Below, one piece after another: positions 35,300 to 48,026 of a stretch of DNA of 64,000 bases. A model generated the notes under the pieces. It searched no databases, was not told where the DNA came from, and saw only the letters and a list, made by a program, of their open reading frames with translations. The number at the start of each line of letters is the position of its first letter. Within the stretch, counting starts at the first letter, position 1. Origin of the DNA: Cannabis sativa (lineage: Eukaryota > Streptophyta > Magnoliopsida > Rosales > Cannabaceae); assembly GCF_029168945.1 (NCBI RefSeq), contig NW_026870038.1, positions 1,488,001 to 1,552,000 on the forward strand, written 5' to 3'. The translations under genes and the position numbers were made by a program.

Positions 35300-38200
35300 G
35301 AAAATGTTCAAAATCGGGCTTTGCATGAAGTTCTGTTGTGGCTCGAACCGCCACGGGTTGAACAATGGCAAGGTTCCACAACTTTGTCATCATTATATGG
35401 ATAACCATTAGTATGTTTTCTTCCTGCATTCCTCTTCCTTGATTGACCTACGAGTTCTGAGAGCACCCAATCGTTACATTGTAGGTATTCTTCCATGTCT
35501 CTTTTGTGTAATCGGGGGAGCTTAGGGTGTGCATGCTCACATTCTGACTAATCATTGTGGCATATACATGGGGATAAGAAATTTTCAACAATTAGAACAT
35601 TCTGCATGTGCATGTTTTCTATATTGAGTTGACATCACCACCTCTCTGACCATTATGACTTCTACCAACGCCAAATAATTGCCCAGCATTATGCTAGACG
35701 CTTCTGAACCTACCACCTTTGTGTTGCGCTACCAAATCATCCTCAAAAGTAGTTGCCAAAGAGGTAGTTTTTTACTTGCCTTTGCGATACACTTAATGAA
35801 CCAACTTTGCAGTGTGAACTTTATGAATTCAACCAATGTAATTATCGGATATTCCTTAAATTCTTCTATCAAGTTGTTGAGGCTTTTGACAACGTTGCTT
35901 GTCATTATGCTGTACTGATCACCTGGATAATAAGGAAAAGCCCCCTTTTCAAATTCTATACTCTCAACGTATGCAACAATGGCAGGATCCATCTATTTAT
36001 GCACCTTAAAATGTCTATCACATTCCCTCTTCGACCATTGAGTTGGATTCAAGTTATTAAAGTTTGAACTTCCATTCCGGAGCTGAAATTACACGAACTT
36101 GCACTGCGGAAGCAAACCTAGGCACCTAAGGTTTCACCCAGCATCCAAGTTGACATTCTCAACTAGGGTTTCAGTTTTTGGGATTGTCTTAGTGCAAATG
36201 GGTCAAACTTTGCATTGTGACATCAACTAGACATACTACAGACATACTTGAGGTATCCGAATAGGATTCAGAGCAAGTTTATTTTTGAGCACCTCGAGCA
36301 TCCGGTGCCCAAGCACCCTAGTGCCCAGGTTGACAATTTGTCAATTTGGGTGCCTTCCTAGTATCCGAACGACGATATGACTTTTGTATCTTCTTCATCT
36401 TCATCAAAAAAGGGGAAGTTGGTAATTTTGGGGAAGAAACCACACTTCATGGGTGACGGAAGCAAGGCCTTGCACCTAGGTTGACATTTTGTCAACCGAG
36501 GCCGATTCCGATGATGTTTTTCGAGAACTCTTCAAATAATCTTCTCTATTTTCAAAAAAGACGAAGATTCAACTATTTTTGAGGACCAATAGAACTTCTA
36601 GAGGGCCATAACTGGGATCCAGCGCCAAGGTTGACACTTGGCACTATGCCCAACGCCCAAGTTGACATATTGTCAACTTAGGCTATTTCCAATCAAGTTC
36701 TCGAAAAAAGTATTTTGGGAATTTTTTCATCATAAAAAATAATGAAGATTCAAGCAAACTCGGGGAGAAAACCACAAACTCGATCCCCTAGAAATTGGGC
36801 CCAGTGCCCAATTTGACAATCAAACTGGTGCGCTGGTTTCAATCATTAAATGCCAAATCTGATTCGACCAATGAATTTGGAATGGTCAAAAAATGGGGTA
36901 GGAGACCTCATCCTCAAGTTTAAGAACCTTGGAAGTATCAATACGACAATCCCGAAGCTCAGAAATGGGGCACCCAACGTCTAGGTTGACAAATGGCGTT
37001 GTGTGCTGGGTTCTGCTTATCCAATTCTGATTTCGTTTCGATCGTCCATTTAGTTTTTCACAATAAATAAGATCCATAAAGTCAAAGAAGTCAAATTCAC
37101 AGCTTCACATTTTTCATTCCAACATGGGAAACTCACTCAGGAATGAAGAGTTTTGAGTCTCTCATTTCTGCAGAACAATATCTTCGAGAACTGGTGACCA
37201 ACTTTGCCAGAATATAGAAACATACTAAGTGATAACAAAATATCACTTAGGAATCTTAAAGTACATTACTTGGACGTTTTTACACTTACCCAACGTCCAG
37301 GTTGACGTCATATGTCAACCTGAGTGTTGGGATGTCAACTTAGGCGTTGAGTCATGAACTGCCTTTAGTAAAAAAATTATAACTCACTTAATATTGATCT
37401 GATTTAAGTGTGAGACGTGACTTGATAGAGTACTGAATTAGCTTCGAAACACAAGTTGCTACATGTTAATCAGATCAATATTGAGTGAGTTATGGTTGTT
37501 TTAGTAAGCTACCGGCCATATTTTCTTGACATACATCAGTCTTCATCTTGGCCGCGCCATTCATAGTAATATGTTTATAGCATGCACATTGACATGCTTT
37601 AGGGTAACCAGCCTCAATAACAATTAAGATTGTGCTACCATACTTCGTCTTCAAGAATGTACCGTCAATATTAATCACAGGATGACAAAACTTAAAACCC
37701 CTCCTACAATAATCAAGTGACCAAAAATAGTACTTGAACCTGACATCCTCTGTCACAAAGTCAGTAATGGTATTTGAATTCTTCTGTTCCAGTATATACA
37801 AGTTGGTGTATGCCAAACCTATGTAAGTGTCCTCTCCTTGCCTTCTCATAACTAATTGTGATACCGTATTCATCAAATATATCCCTCATTATGTATTTTT
37901 CCTTGTACTTAGTTCTATCTGATGTATACTTTCCCATAATAAGGTGGCCAACAATTCACAATGCTCGGTTATTAGAATTTCTAGAATCTAGGTTACATGT
38001 GTGTTCATTGTGGAACACAGTAACCTCAAACATGTCACAACATGTGTTCTTCCTCCTCTCAATATCCATTTACAATTTGGATCCTTGCGAGTTGTGAGTT
38101 ACGTAATAATCAAGGCGTACCACTAAGAGAAGTTGTATAAATAGTATTTTCCTCCATGTCTTCTCTAATCTGCATAAGACGTTTGAATTTCGTACATACT

Positions 38201-38420
38201 TCAACATCAAATGCTAGAGTACTACGAGGAGGATCTAGCCGAATGCTACTAGTGTCTAACCTCAAGGCATGTACCTCTACAACTTAATCAACTTCTAACT
38301 CGATATCATCATCCTTGTTCAAATGTACCACAAGAACATTATTGCAATAGTGAGCATCAAACTCAACAAACTAATCCAATTCGTTATCAGTGTTGTGCTC
38401 ATCTAATTTAGTAGAGACCT
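35300..38420 (-). pseudogene. Decayed Mutator-like (MULE) transposase, interrupted by a 1.4-kb insert
   Basis: Reading down the minus strand. About 38220-37880 gives FEVTVFHNEHTCNLDSRNS, GHLIMGKYTSDRTKYK and YGITISYEKA, the FAR1/MuDR N-terminal part. 37876-37600 gives YYFWSLDYCRRGFKFCHPV and NIDGTFLKTKYGSTILIVI, the start of the MULE catalytic domain with its first Asp. 35992-35735 gives YSIMTSNVVKSLNNLIEEF and YPIITLVEFIKFTLQSWF, a late catalytic motif. 35370-35308 ends with a CHCSTRGGSSHNRTSC zinc knuckle. Stops and frame changes separate the pieces, and the middle of the domain is missing or displaced by 36063-37500. The element cannot encode active transposase. Confidence 0.8.
36063..37500. 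repeat. Insert made of repeated GTTGAC/GTCAAC hairpin units
   Basis: Short perfect or near-perfect palindromes of the type AGTTGACATATTGTCAACT recur near 36149, 36329, 36479, 36660 and 37300. They are set in text that repeats CCCAGGTTGACA, GCGCCCAA and TTGGGCACC words. The right side ends with a 25-bp stem (37380-37404 against 37468-37492, one mismatch). The block splits the MULE transposase and has no coding signal. Confidence 0.6.
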
Positions 38421-38939
38421 GCTCATTCAAACCAACCACGTAATTTGTTTCTAGAACAAAAGTCCCAACTACACTTCATGGGGGGAGTAGGTCCCAAATT
38501 CACATCTCTCTTCCCCTTAGTCACAAATAGTGACACCAAGTTCTCCACATTCATTTTTTCATGCTTAAGAACAGTCTTACTTGACCATCTTTCATTCAAA
38601 CTTCAGGCGGTATTTTATTACCTTTCATGTACATTTAAAACACCTTTAATTTCAATCCGTACACTAAAGGGTCCACTTCCAACTCTTCATACAAAAATTT
38701 GCATTTTCTGTAGAGTAGTGTCAATCTCAAATATCATCTTAATTTTTGGGTTATTAAATATCCAGTTGAAATCTTTAACAATCCAAACTCCACAAACATA
38801 GTTGAATCTACAAACAAAAATGTAACAAAAAATTAATTCATATCACAAACATGTCGACAAATATCACAAATTATTTATCGAAAACTATCGATAAACATAA
38901 CGAATTTGCATTAGATTGATATCAATACTGTTATATAGC

Positions 38940-39215
38940 AAATCGTTTCACAACATATTGCTAAACATCGTTAATGTCGACGATGTTACTATATATCGAT
39001 AATGATATCGCTACTTGTCGTCAAACGTCATTCCTAACCTCTAACACACACTTGTTGCAAAATATTGCTATAAGCATTGCTAAAAATCTGTCGACAATGC
39101 TACTATATATTGGTAATGATATCGCTACACATCGCTACTTGTTGTCAAATATCATCCCTAACCTCTAACACACACTCTTCTCACAAAATATTGCTATAAG
39201 CATCTCTAAAAATCG
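38940..39215. repeat. Subterminal tandem repeat of the MULE region
   Basis: Two ~118-bp copies begin near 38976 and 39093. They share GTCGAC.ATG.TACTATATAT, GGTAATGATATCGCTAC and CTAACCTCTAACACACAC. TCGATAA and TTGCGACA-type words recur inversely at 33780-34110, so both flanks may be the subterminal zones of one MULE spanning about 33720-39400. I could not fix terminal repeats or a target duplication. Confidence 0.45.
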
Positions 39216-39639
39216 TTAAAGCACGAAAAAAAAAACCAAAACACGTAGAATCACTCAAGTTCATTTCAGACACAAAACAACTAAACAAAAAAATATATAT
39301 GTGTAGATCTATTCATATTAAGCTAAATACAATTAAACCTAACAACAATTAGTAAAAATATTCCATATACATTGTTTTTTTTGCAAGAAATTAGTTCTTA
39401 AATGTTGTAGTTTCAAGGTAGTCTAACCAACTGCACTGTCATGCAAGGTGGCCTGACGGCGTGAGCTCTGGCGACGGGTGGTCCAACTAGTAGAGTGTGT
39501 GTGTGACTTTCTTAGAGAGAGAGAGATGACTTCTAATTTTTTTGAAGGGTATAATTGAAGCAAAATTGTACTACTATCATATTTTACATGATGCAAAGAA
39601 TGGTGATATAGTTTGGGTCCATAAACCACATTTAAGCCT

Positions 39640-42600
39640 GTAATTTCCCTTAATATTTTAGGGAAATTTACGTGGTGTACTAACTTTTGCTATTTTTTTA
39701 CAAAAATACTGCCAGACGATATTTTTTACTTTTTTACTGTGTTTTTTTATAAGTTTCATACTGCAGTATACTGTGTTAAGTTTTCACTGGTGTTCTACTG
39801 GTGTTTTACTGGTGTTCTACTGTTGTTTTGAGCTGTTCTGCTTTGTGTTTTACTAGTGTTTTATAAAACACAGTATTTTTGTAAAGATTTCTGTGTGACA
39901 GTATTTTTGTAAAAATTAACCTAAATTCCAATATTTTTGTAAGTTTCCAATATTTTAAAAGAAATTACAAACTTTTGAGCGTAAAAGTAGCTTTTCACTA
40001 AATAAATGTCAATAATTTCACTAAGAAAAGTGCATATATATATATATATAGATTTTAGTTGATCAATTTGAATAATACCAAAATTTTGGGTGTCGTTTTC
40101 TTAACACTTTCTATGTATGAGTTTCTTTTGGCTGAGATTCTATAAATGAATTTGGTAGAAACAGAAGGTATCAAAAAATTTGTAGCTAACAAACAAACAA
40201 ACAAGTAATTATGTCAAATTCATAATTTTTTGAACTTGTTTTTGTATGTTAATGAGCTGGGTTAGCTCTATTTGCTGTTATTATAGTTTTAATATTATCT
40301 AAAATGTGTTAAAATATTTTGAGAACAGTTTTGTCAAAAATTTGGTTAGGAGATCCTTCTGTCAATAGTTGATGTCTTTATTATACTATATATATTGTAG
40401 TTGGTCCAATACAATAATTAGGGAGAATACATGTGTCGAAATTAATCAAAAAAATAATAGTACAAATCATCTTTGTAAATACGTGTGGTGCTACTCCGAT
40501 TTATATTTTTTGTACTATTTAAAATGTAGGTCGTGCGGTGCTGGATCATAAAAAAGTCGTGTGTCATGTAACAATTTTATAAGGTAAGCTCGTTGCGACC
40601 CATAAATTCAGTAATTTCGTGCTGTGCTCGGATTCAGGTTGTACTTTATTCGTGGCGGTCTATTTTTCTTAAATTAATATACCAACCTATTTTTTTTACG
40701 GGCTCAAATTTATGCTCTATATTTTTTTATTTTTATTAAAATTGATGAGCTAGATACTAAAATATATGTATTTTTTTTTATAGTTTTAATTACTTTATTA
40801 TGTATCTTTTTTAATAATAGTGACAAATAATTATAATTTTTTTTTGACTTTGGAGGAGAGAAAGATTTGAACTTGGACCTCCTCTATGTGAAGAGAAGTG
40901 TGGAACTACTAAATTATACCTATGACCAAAAAAAATAATTATAATTATTATAATTTGAATATTATTATTGTTTTAATTGATAAATAAATATTTATCATGG
41001 TTATTATTATCAAATTATTGGGTTTTTAATGTGTCATATTTTTGAGCTAATTTATTCGTATTTATATATTGTGTTTTTGAGTTTCTCGTGTCGTATCATA
41101 TCAAAGTCTATATTTTTTGTGTCGGTGCTTAAATTTATATTTTTTTCATGTTGTGCTTAAACACATATTTTTCATACCAATTTCATGTTACGTGTCAAAA
41201 AAACCTCTTAAAAAACGTGGCCCTGTATACAGCACTAGTACAAATTAGAAATACAAAGTTTTTCTTATTGATTCTGTTGTTATTTTTTCTTTTCTTATAT
41301 ATATATATACATACATATATATACTAGATGAGAGTTACGTGGCGAGCCACGTAAATATTAGTTTTATATAAGTTCTAGTAGTTTTTGTTTAAGAATTCAG
41401 TAACTAAGCAACGACAACAACAATGGTAGATAGATCTATTTAAGTTTTTCATATTTGTAAAGATTATTAATCTAAACTTTTAATTTTCTTGATTTGAGAT
41501 TTTAAATTGTTCTGATTTTTTTGTTTATGAATTTATTGAAATACTTGAATATTTATTTGTTCAGATTTTGAATTGTTCTGATTTATTCATACTTGAATAT
41601 TTATATTGATGATTGTTAATGAAATTAGTCTGTAGCTTTATGTTTCTAGAAAAAAAAAGGTATTTTTTAATATAGAGTTTAAATTTTATATTGATGATTG
41701 TTAATAAAATTAGTTTGTAGCTTTATGTTTTTAGAAAGAAAAAAAGTATTATTTTATATAGAGTTTAAAATTAAATTTATATAAACATATTTATTTTTAA
41801 AAAGAGTAATTCATAAAAAAAAAATCGCATAAATACACAAATACACAAAAAAAAAAAATACACAAATATATAAGCCCAATGAATAAATAAATTAATTCAA
41901 ATAGAACATACCTCTAATTTCAAATTGTTGGTGATTAGTGGTAATAATTCAAACTTTTGGAAACAAATTAGCTCAATCCTTTTGTGGCAATGTAATTGAA
42001 AAATCTTTTGGCTCAGTTCTACCTAAAAGTTGCTTATCAAATTAATTGACAAATATTTATATATATATAGATAGATATTTTTAAATTAATAATAAATAGA
42101 TGTAGTGATTGATATTGATCAAGTGGATTAATGGTTGATTATTTGGGAAATAATTAAGGGCATCCCATGCCATGCGTTTTTGCCAATAATTAAATTAATT
42201 AAGATATGGTCATAACAACTTTAGCGAGGAATGTTTTGTTTAAAAAAAATAAGAAAAAAAATATCAAAATTTGGGATATACGGTTTGTTAGAGAGATATG
42301 TGGTTAAGATATTTTTTTAATTTAAAAAAAAATTGTTTAATTTTTTGATTTAATTATTGGGTTTATTTGTTAACGTATCTTCTGTTAAACCAAGAAATGC
42401 CGTTAGATAGGCACTTTTAATATATAAAGATATAATGATCATATGGGACGGTGCAATAAGAAGATGATTGATTGGTGTGACGGTATAGCTAATGAAGTCA
42501 TCAACATTGGATCTGTATATGATATAGTGGACATGCATTTCTCATGTACCCTAAATTTTCAACTACAGCTGCTACAAGTACAGTAAGAACTACTGCTCTA

Positions 42601-45600
42601 AATGTGGGCCGAAATTTTTGACACGGCACGAAATTAGCTGGTGCAAGTTCGAGAAGTATGAGTAAGTATAGATTTAGAGACGATATAGTACAGAAAAATA
42701 TAGACTTTGACACGATACAATATGAAAAAATGTAGATTTAAACACGACACAGTACGAAAAAATATGCGTCCCTCATGTACCATACATTTTCAACTAAAGC
42801 TGGTACAACTATATACTAGTACTATATATCATTTGCTATTGAGTATTCAGGCTCGAGGCTCGAGGCTCGGTTAAGGTGGACTAGGCACATGTTAAGGCAC
42901 ATCTAGTTTAGGTGCTCGAAAACAAAAAATATTATTTTAAAAATATATATATTTTTTAATAATTTTCGTAAATATCTTCTTTTAAAAATAGTTCAATAAT
43001 TTTGTTTGCTACGTAGTAACTAACATATCGCGATACCATATATGTTGAGTAATATTAGAGAAATCTATCAATATAATAAACATAAATAATGTATATTAAT
43101 TTTGGCTATAAATATATAATTTCAGCATACAAAAATCTCCTTTTAGCTTCGGATATTTGGGTATTTAACTTCGATTTTAAGAAAATTCAGAACCGAAAGC
43201 GTTAAGAGAAATGGTCAAAGGAATCTGAAGGCAAAAACAATCTTTTATGGCTTCGGTTATTAGCGAATATCTGAAACCAAAAGGTTTGCAATATTTTTTT
43301 TTCTTTGTTCATTTTAACTTCAATTTTAATATAACTAAAAATATATGTTGACAATTAAATAAATGCGACGAGACAGTGTTTGCAATGCTATGTTTTTGTT
43401 TTTTATTATTATTGAAAAAATCCAAAAGTAAAGCCTTATATTATAATAGTGTAATTTCCAAATGTAAAGATCCAAAATATAGGTACTTTTTAAAAGATCC
43501 AATTCTGATAATTCTTATATGTATTTTTTTTATATAATAAGTTGGAATCTTGACATTATAATAAAGATTATCACGACAAATTAATGGTAAAATAATGACT
43601 TTGAAACCAATAAGTCATTGAAGATTAATATAATATTTAATATTAGTTACATTATGTATGATAAACATGATATTATGTTGTAAAGATTCGAGAATAGTAA
43701 AAAGAATATGTGCAAGGAAAATGAGAGGCTTTTGAATTTATTTATTTATTTTTTGGTAAGTAACAAGAATTTTATTTATAATGATACTAAGCTGTGGCTG
43801 GGCCAGTCATATTTTTTTGGTGGGGGCAAAATTTTTTTTTACAGTATTAATAATGAAAATATAATTTTAATTGAGAATAATACAAATTTTAGTAAGATAA
43901 AAATAAAAATAAAATATATAAATATAAATAAAAAATATTAATATTTTGAAGACAAAATGTGAAATATTCAAAGTATATAAAAATGTAATTAATAAAAAGT
44001 TGAGCGGGAAAAATGACTCCACATGCCCCTCATTTGCTCCGCGCCTGATACTAAGCAAATGGTGAAACCCATATGTACTTTTTTTTATTGGGTTTTTTAA
44101 GTTTTATTTACATAAAATACGTCTTTTTTTATATATATTTTTATGTTGTACTCTTGTTATTTTGTTGTTGATTTTTTATTATTTGTGCATTATTTTTTAT
44201 GTTGTTTTGTTGTTACTTTTATGTAATTTTTTTTTATATTTTTATAAAATACTGTAAAAACATAAAAAAAAATATTAACTTTGAACGTAAAAATATAAAA
44301 AAATTTCAAAAATTAGTGTTTTATGTAATTATTCCATAAATATATATTATGAACTATATTTTTTTAAATATCATAATGAGCTTTCTTCTAGTGATTTTAA
44401 TTTTATGCTTTCAAAGAATATTGTCACTGGACATTAGTAGTACCTATAATACTTTTTATAGGTGGCATTTCACGATTAGTTAACGATATTTTTTAAAATT
44501 ATTTTATTAAGTTATATAAAAGCGTACTTAATTACACCGATATCAATATAATACAAAAAAAAATATTAAACACCAATAATATTTTTATGCAGTTTTGTTC
44601 CAAAAAATCATGTTTCATAGTTTCCAAATAAAGTAATAAACAGCCGAGAAGACTGACTTTCGAAATTTGGTAAGTTTGCTTACCTCATCAATTGCGTCAC
44701 ACCCATCATTTTAGTGTATCTTATACTAAACAAAAAATTACAATTTTCCTCATTTTTCATAATTATATACAAGAAATTACTTAGTATGTATAGTTATTTC
44801 AGCTCACAATAATAGACAAATTATACATTGTTTGATTATGTTACATATTTTCCACGTCGGCAAATCCTATAATATGATATATATTTGAAAATTGTGATAT
44901 GATATATTAAAATTCATATATATATATGAATATTAAGTAATAAGTATTGTATTTGTGTTAATAAGCTATCAATCTATTACTTTTTTGTTATTCTTCTAAT
45001 TAAGTTGGTAATTGTAACTTTCTTTGACTTCAATTTCTTATTTTTTTTGTTGCACGAATCTTTGACTTCAATAGATTGACCTAAGAGTTACATTTTTCTA
45101 GCTAGTGATGTTTTTCAAAATGATGTATATATATAAATAAAATACCATGAAAAAATAATTGGAATTTTTTATTAATTTTAAGGCCGGCTTTAAAATTTAG
45201 TGAGTCATAGAAAAAAATTATGTTAGATTCTTATTTAGAAAAAAATATAATATTTTTTTAAAAGATAATTATATAAAATACCATTTTTTGTAAAAAAAAA
45301 AAAATAGATTTTTACGTTTAAATTTTTTTAATATATATTTTTACAATTTTCTATGGAAATAGCACGAAAATAACAAAAAAAACTACATAAAAGTAATATG
45401 AAAATAACATTTAAATAATACCAAAACAACAATAAAAAAACATACAGATAACAAAGAGTCAACAACAAATTAACAAGAGTACAACATAAAAAAATCGTAT
45501 TTTCTGTAAATAAAATTAAAAAATCGTAAAAATATTTAAAATTCCGTGAAACCGTATTTTTCGTAATTTTTTTGTTAATTTGGATATTTGTGAAATAATC

Positions 45601-47118
45601 CCTTTTTTAAAATCAATAAAAATATTATATAATTTTAAAAAGGAAAGAATTTTTTTTTGGACCCTAAGCACAAACTTAACCCACCTATGCCCAAGACCTG
45701 TTCTAATTAATATACATATTAATTTGTATCTTAATAATGTTGCTAATATCATTAACATATCGCGTTAGCTAAATATATACCGTAATCTCAAATTTCACTA
45801 CCTAAGTTTTAATTAAAATCTCAAATTTTTGTTTTTTGTTTCTGTTTTTGTTTTTTTTAATTTTTCTGTATTTTTAAAAGTAATATTTTGGTTACTTATT
45901 ATGTTAATAAAAAATTAATTACTTACCTTTACATTAAAAATATCATTTTTATATAAAAATTTGAGATACATTTTAGTCACTTTCAAAACTGATTTGTGTA
46001 CTTCTTAGTAATTAATTAGTTATTTTTATATTATATTATATAGTAGCTTATTATTTAAAATACATTTAAGTAACCGTAAAATTTATTTTTGAAACTAATG
46101 AATTGTCATTTAATATAACAAGCTACTATTTTTATATATCAATTATTTTATATACATTTTTGTTTCTTTAAAAGCTTTGTGTTTACTTTTTCTTTATGAT
46201 ATTTGAAAATTGTTTAAGAAATTAATAAGTTACAATAAAGTAAAAGAACTCACATAATTTTTTTAGCTAAATTTGTAAACATTTAAGTTATCAATTAATT
46301 ATTTTAAAGTTACATTATGCTATCTTAATATTATTTAAGATATATTTTTGGTAACTTGGTGTAGAAACTAAAGTAACAAATATCAGATTGTGGTAATATA
46401 GGCTGTATTACTATTAACTTTAAGGTAACTTTAATTTGGTGTAAAAACTAAAAAAGAATTACAACAACTATATAAACTTTCTTTCTTAATAAACTTTTGA
46501 GCACAAAAAACAAAACACTCCTTTATTATTTTTCTTTAACAACTAAGTGGTGTTATACAAGTAATTTAAAATTGTGTGTGAATATAAGAACAAATTTACT
46601 TTTTATCTATATATATAAGTTTTGAAGTATCATTATATAAAATGGTGGTATATAATTTTGTTGTTATCGTGTATATTTTAATTGTGGTATATAATTTGGT
46701 TAGTATATACATATATATATTAGTAATAATATGTATTTTTTATTATTGTATGTATATATATATATATGTTTTGGTGAATAGTATATGTATATTTTATTAT
46801 ACAGTATATTATTTTTTTATATAATATTTAAGTTCTATTTATTATTGTACTTTTATTAACATGACATATAATTTTATTAGCATGCTATATATTTTTATTT
46901 GTTGTTATTATATATATATATATATATATTTCTATTGTAAGGTATACATTTTTTGTTATATGATATATAAATTTGATTGTATAGTATATCATTTTATCTT
47001 AGAGCATGCATGCTTAGTTTTTATTTTATTATATATAAGAATATTGTGGCAAAACTACCTAAACTTTATATTTTTTAATACTTAACCACAAAACCTGATT
47101 TTTAGGGGGGCAAAATTA
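39640..47118. other. Gene-free AT-rich region
   Basis: No frame here has coding character. Visible are CTGGTGTTTTACTGGTGTTCTAC repeats near 39795, a pair of inverted degenerate repeat pieces (about 40530-41230 and 42590-42790, sharing GTCGTG/CACGAC words), and a TTCGGATATT/AATATCTGAAAC foldback at 43145-43280. Long TA-rich tracts run 44100-47100, including (TA)n runs near 46750 and 46910. Confidence 0.5.
40845..40935 (-). mobile_element. SINE-like fragment
   Basis: On the minus strand GGAGGTCCAAGTTCAAATCT matches the B-box area of tRNA-derived plant SINEs, ending in a CTCTCCTCCAAAGTC tail and a T-rich run. A convincing A-box is not seen, so this is a partial copy. Confidence 0.4.
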
Positions 47119-47638
47119 GGGGTGTACAAAAATTTTCGTAAACCGCCCAACCCGAATAACCCGCTCAAACCAAACCGACAAAACCGATAAAAAATACAAA
47201 TCGACATAACTCGACAAAATTATAAACCGTCCAATCAGTTAATTGGGCAGGTTAAAAATTGACCCAAACCGCCCAACCCGATTTTTACTTTTTTTTTTAT
47301 TTTTTATTTTATAGATATTATATAATATATAATATATATTAAAAAAAAAAGTCCAAAATCCTAAAATTCTTTCTCAACCTCTCAATAAAATGTTTTCTCA
47401 CATATATTGTGTATTTTTGTGGTTAATTTTTATTTTTGCTAAAACTAAAAAAAAACAAAAACCCCTCTTATTTCGGTTTGGGCGGGTTAACCCGACCAAA
47501 CCGCCCAAACCGTCGGTCGGGTTAAGATTTTTTTTTTTTAATTGGGTAGGTTGTATGCAGAATTTTACAAACCGAACTTTACGCTGGGTTAGAAAATATG
47601 TAGTATAAACCGACTAAACCGACCGATGTACAGCCCTA
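47119..47638. mobile_element. hAT-like MITE
   Basis: A 520-bp element with ends TAGGGGTGTACA and the complement of TAGGGCTGTACA. Inside both ends lie AACCGCCCAACCCG / CGGGTTNNNCCGACC-type words in opposite orientation. The flanking 8-mers GGCAAAAT and AGCAAAAC agree at 6 of 8 positions, fitting an old 8-bp target duplication. It has no coding capacity. Confidence 0.6.
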
Positions 47639-47730
47639 AGCAAAACTACGTAAACATTACTCCTCCGTTCAAAAATCTCAATTACGATGGACAGCTGAAA
47701 TGTAGACTAATGTACAAGTGAAAAAATTTA

Positions 47731-48026
47731 AGTAAAAACAGAGAAAACAGAAATGTTTGCAAAACTCAGCTCAATGAGCTTGAGGAATTTCATTCATATT
47801 TAAGGATTACATGAATTGATCTTGGCCATTGATCAAAGGACAGATGGCAGAATATTGTACAAGGAATATTACAAAATTATTGATTAAATTATACAAAATT
47901 TGTTACAACAGAATTGTACTGCACATAGGATATTCCTTCTGACAGAGAATCTCCAAATATTGAGGAGCCACACCAGCAGCCAGGTCATGCACCAGTGGCA
48001 GTCCAGTCACAAGCTATTTCTTCACA
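47731..48026 (-). repeat. 3' LTR of the copia element (outer end truncated)
   Basis: It matches the 5' LTR from AGTAAAAACAGAGAAAAC onward and ends TTCTTCACA (TGTGAAGAA on the element strand). The outer TGCAAATATT of the other copy is absent. The stop codon of the polyprotein (48014-48016) lies inside this LTR. Confidence 0.9.

Noticed and set aside
36149..37320. CRISPR-like array
   Set aside because: The palindromes are irregularly spaced, embedded in diverged repeats and located in a plant nuclear transposon; CRISPR arrays do not occur here.
39795..39860. Short coding repeat (CTGGTGTTCTA units)
   Set aside because: The units are few and not in any long open frame; this is simple repeat sequence.
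46642..47085. Hydrophobic small open frames in TA-rich DNA
   Set aside because: They are rich in Ile/Tyr/Leu because of TATA repeats; there is no conserved motif and no supporting splice or context signal.
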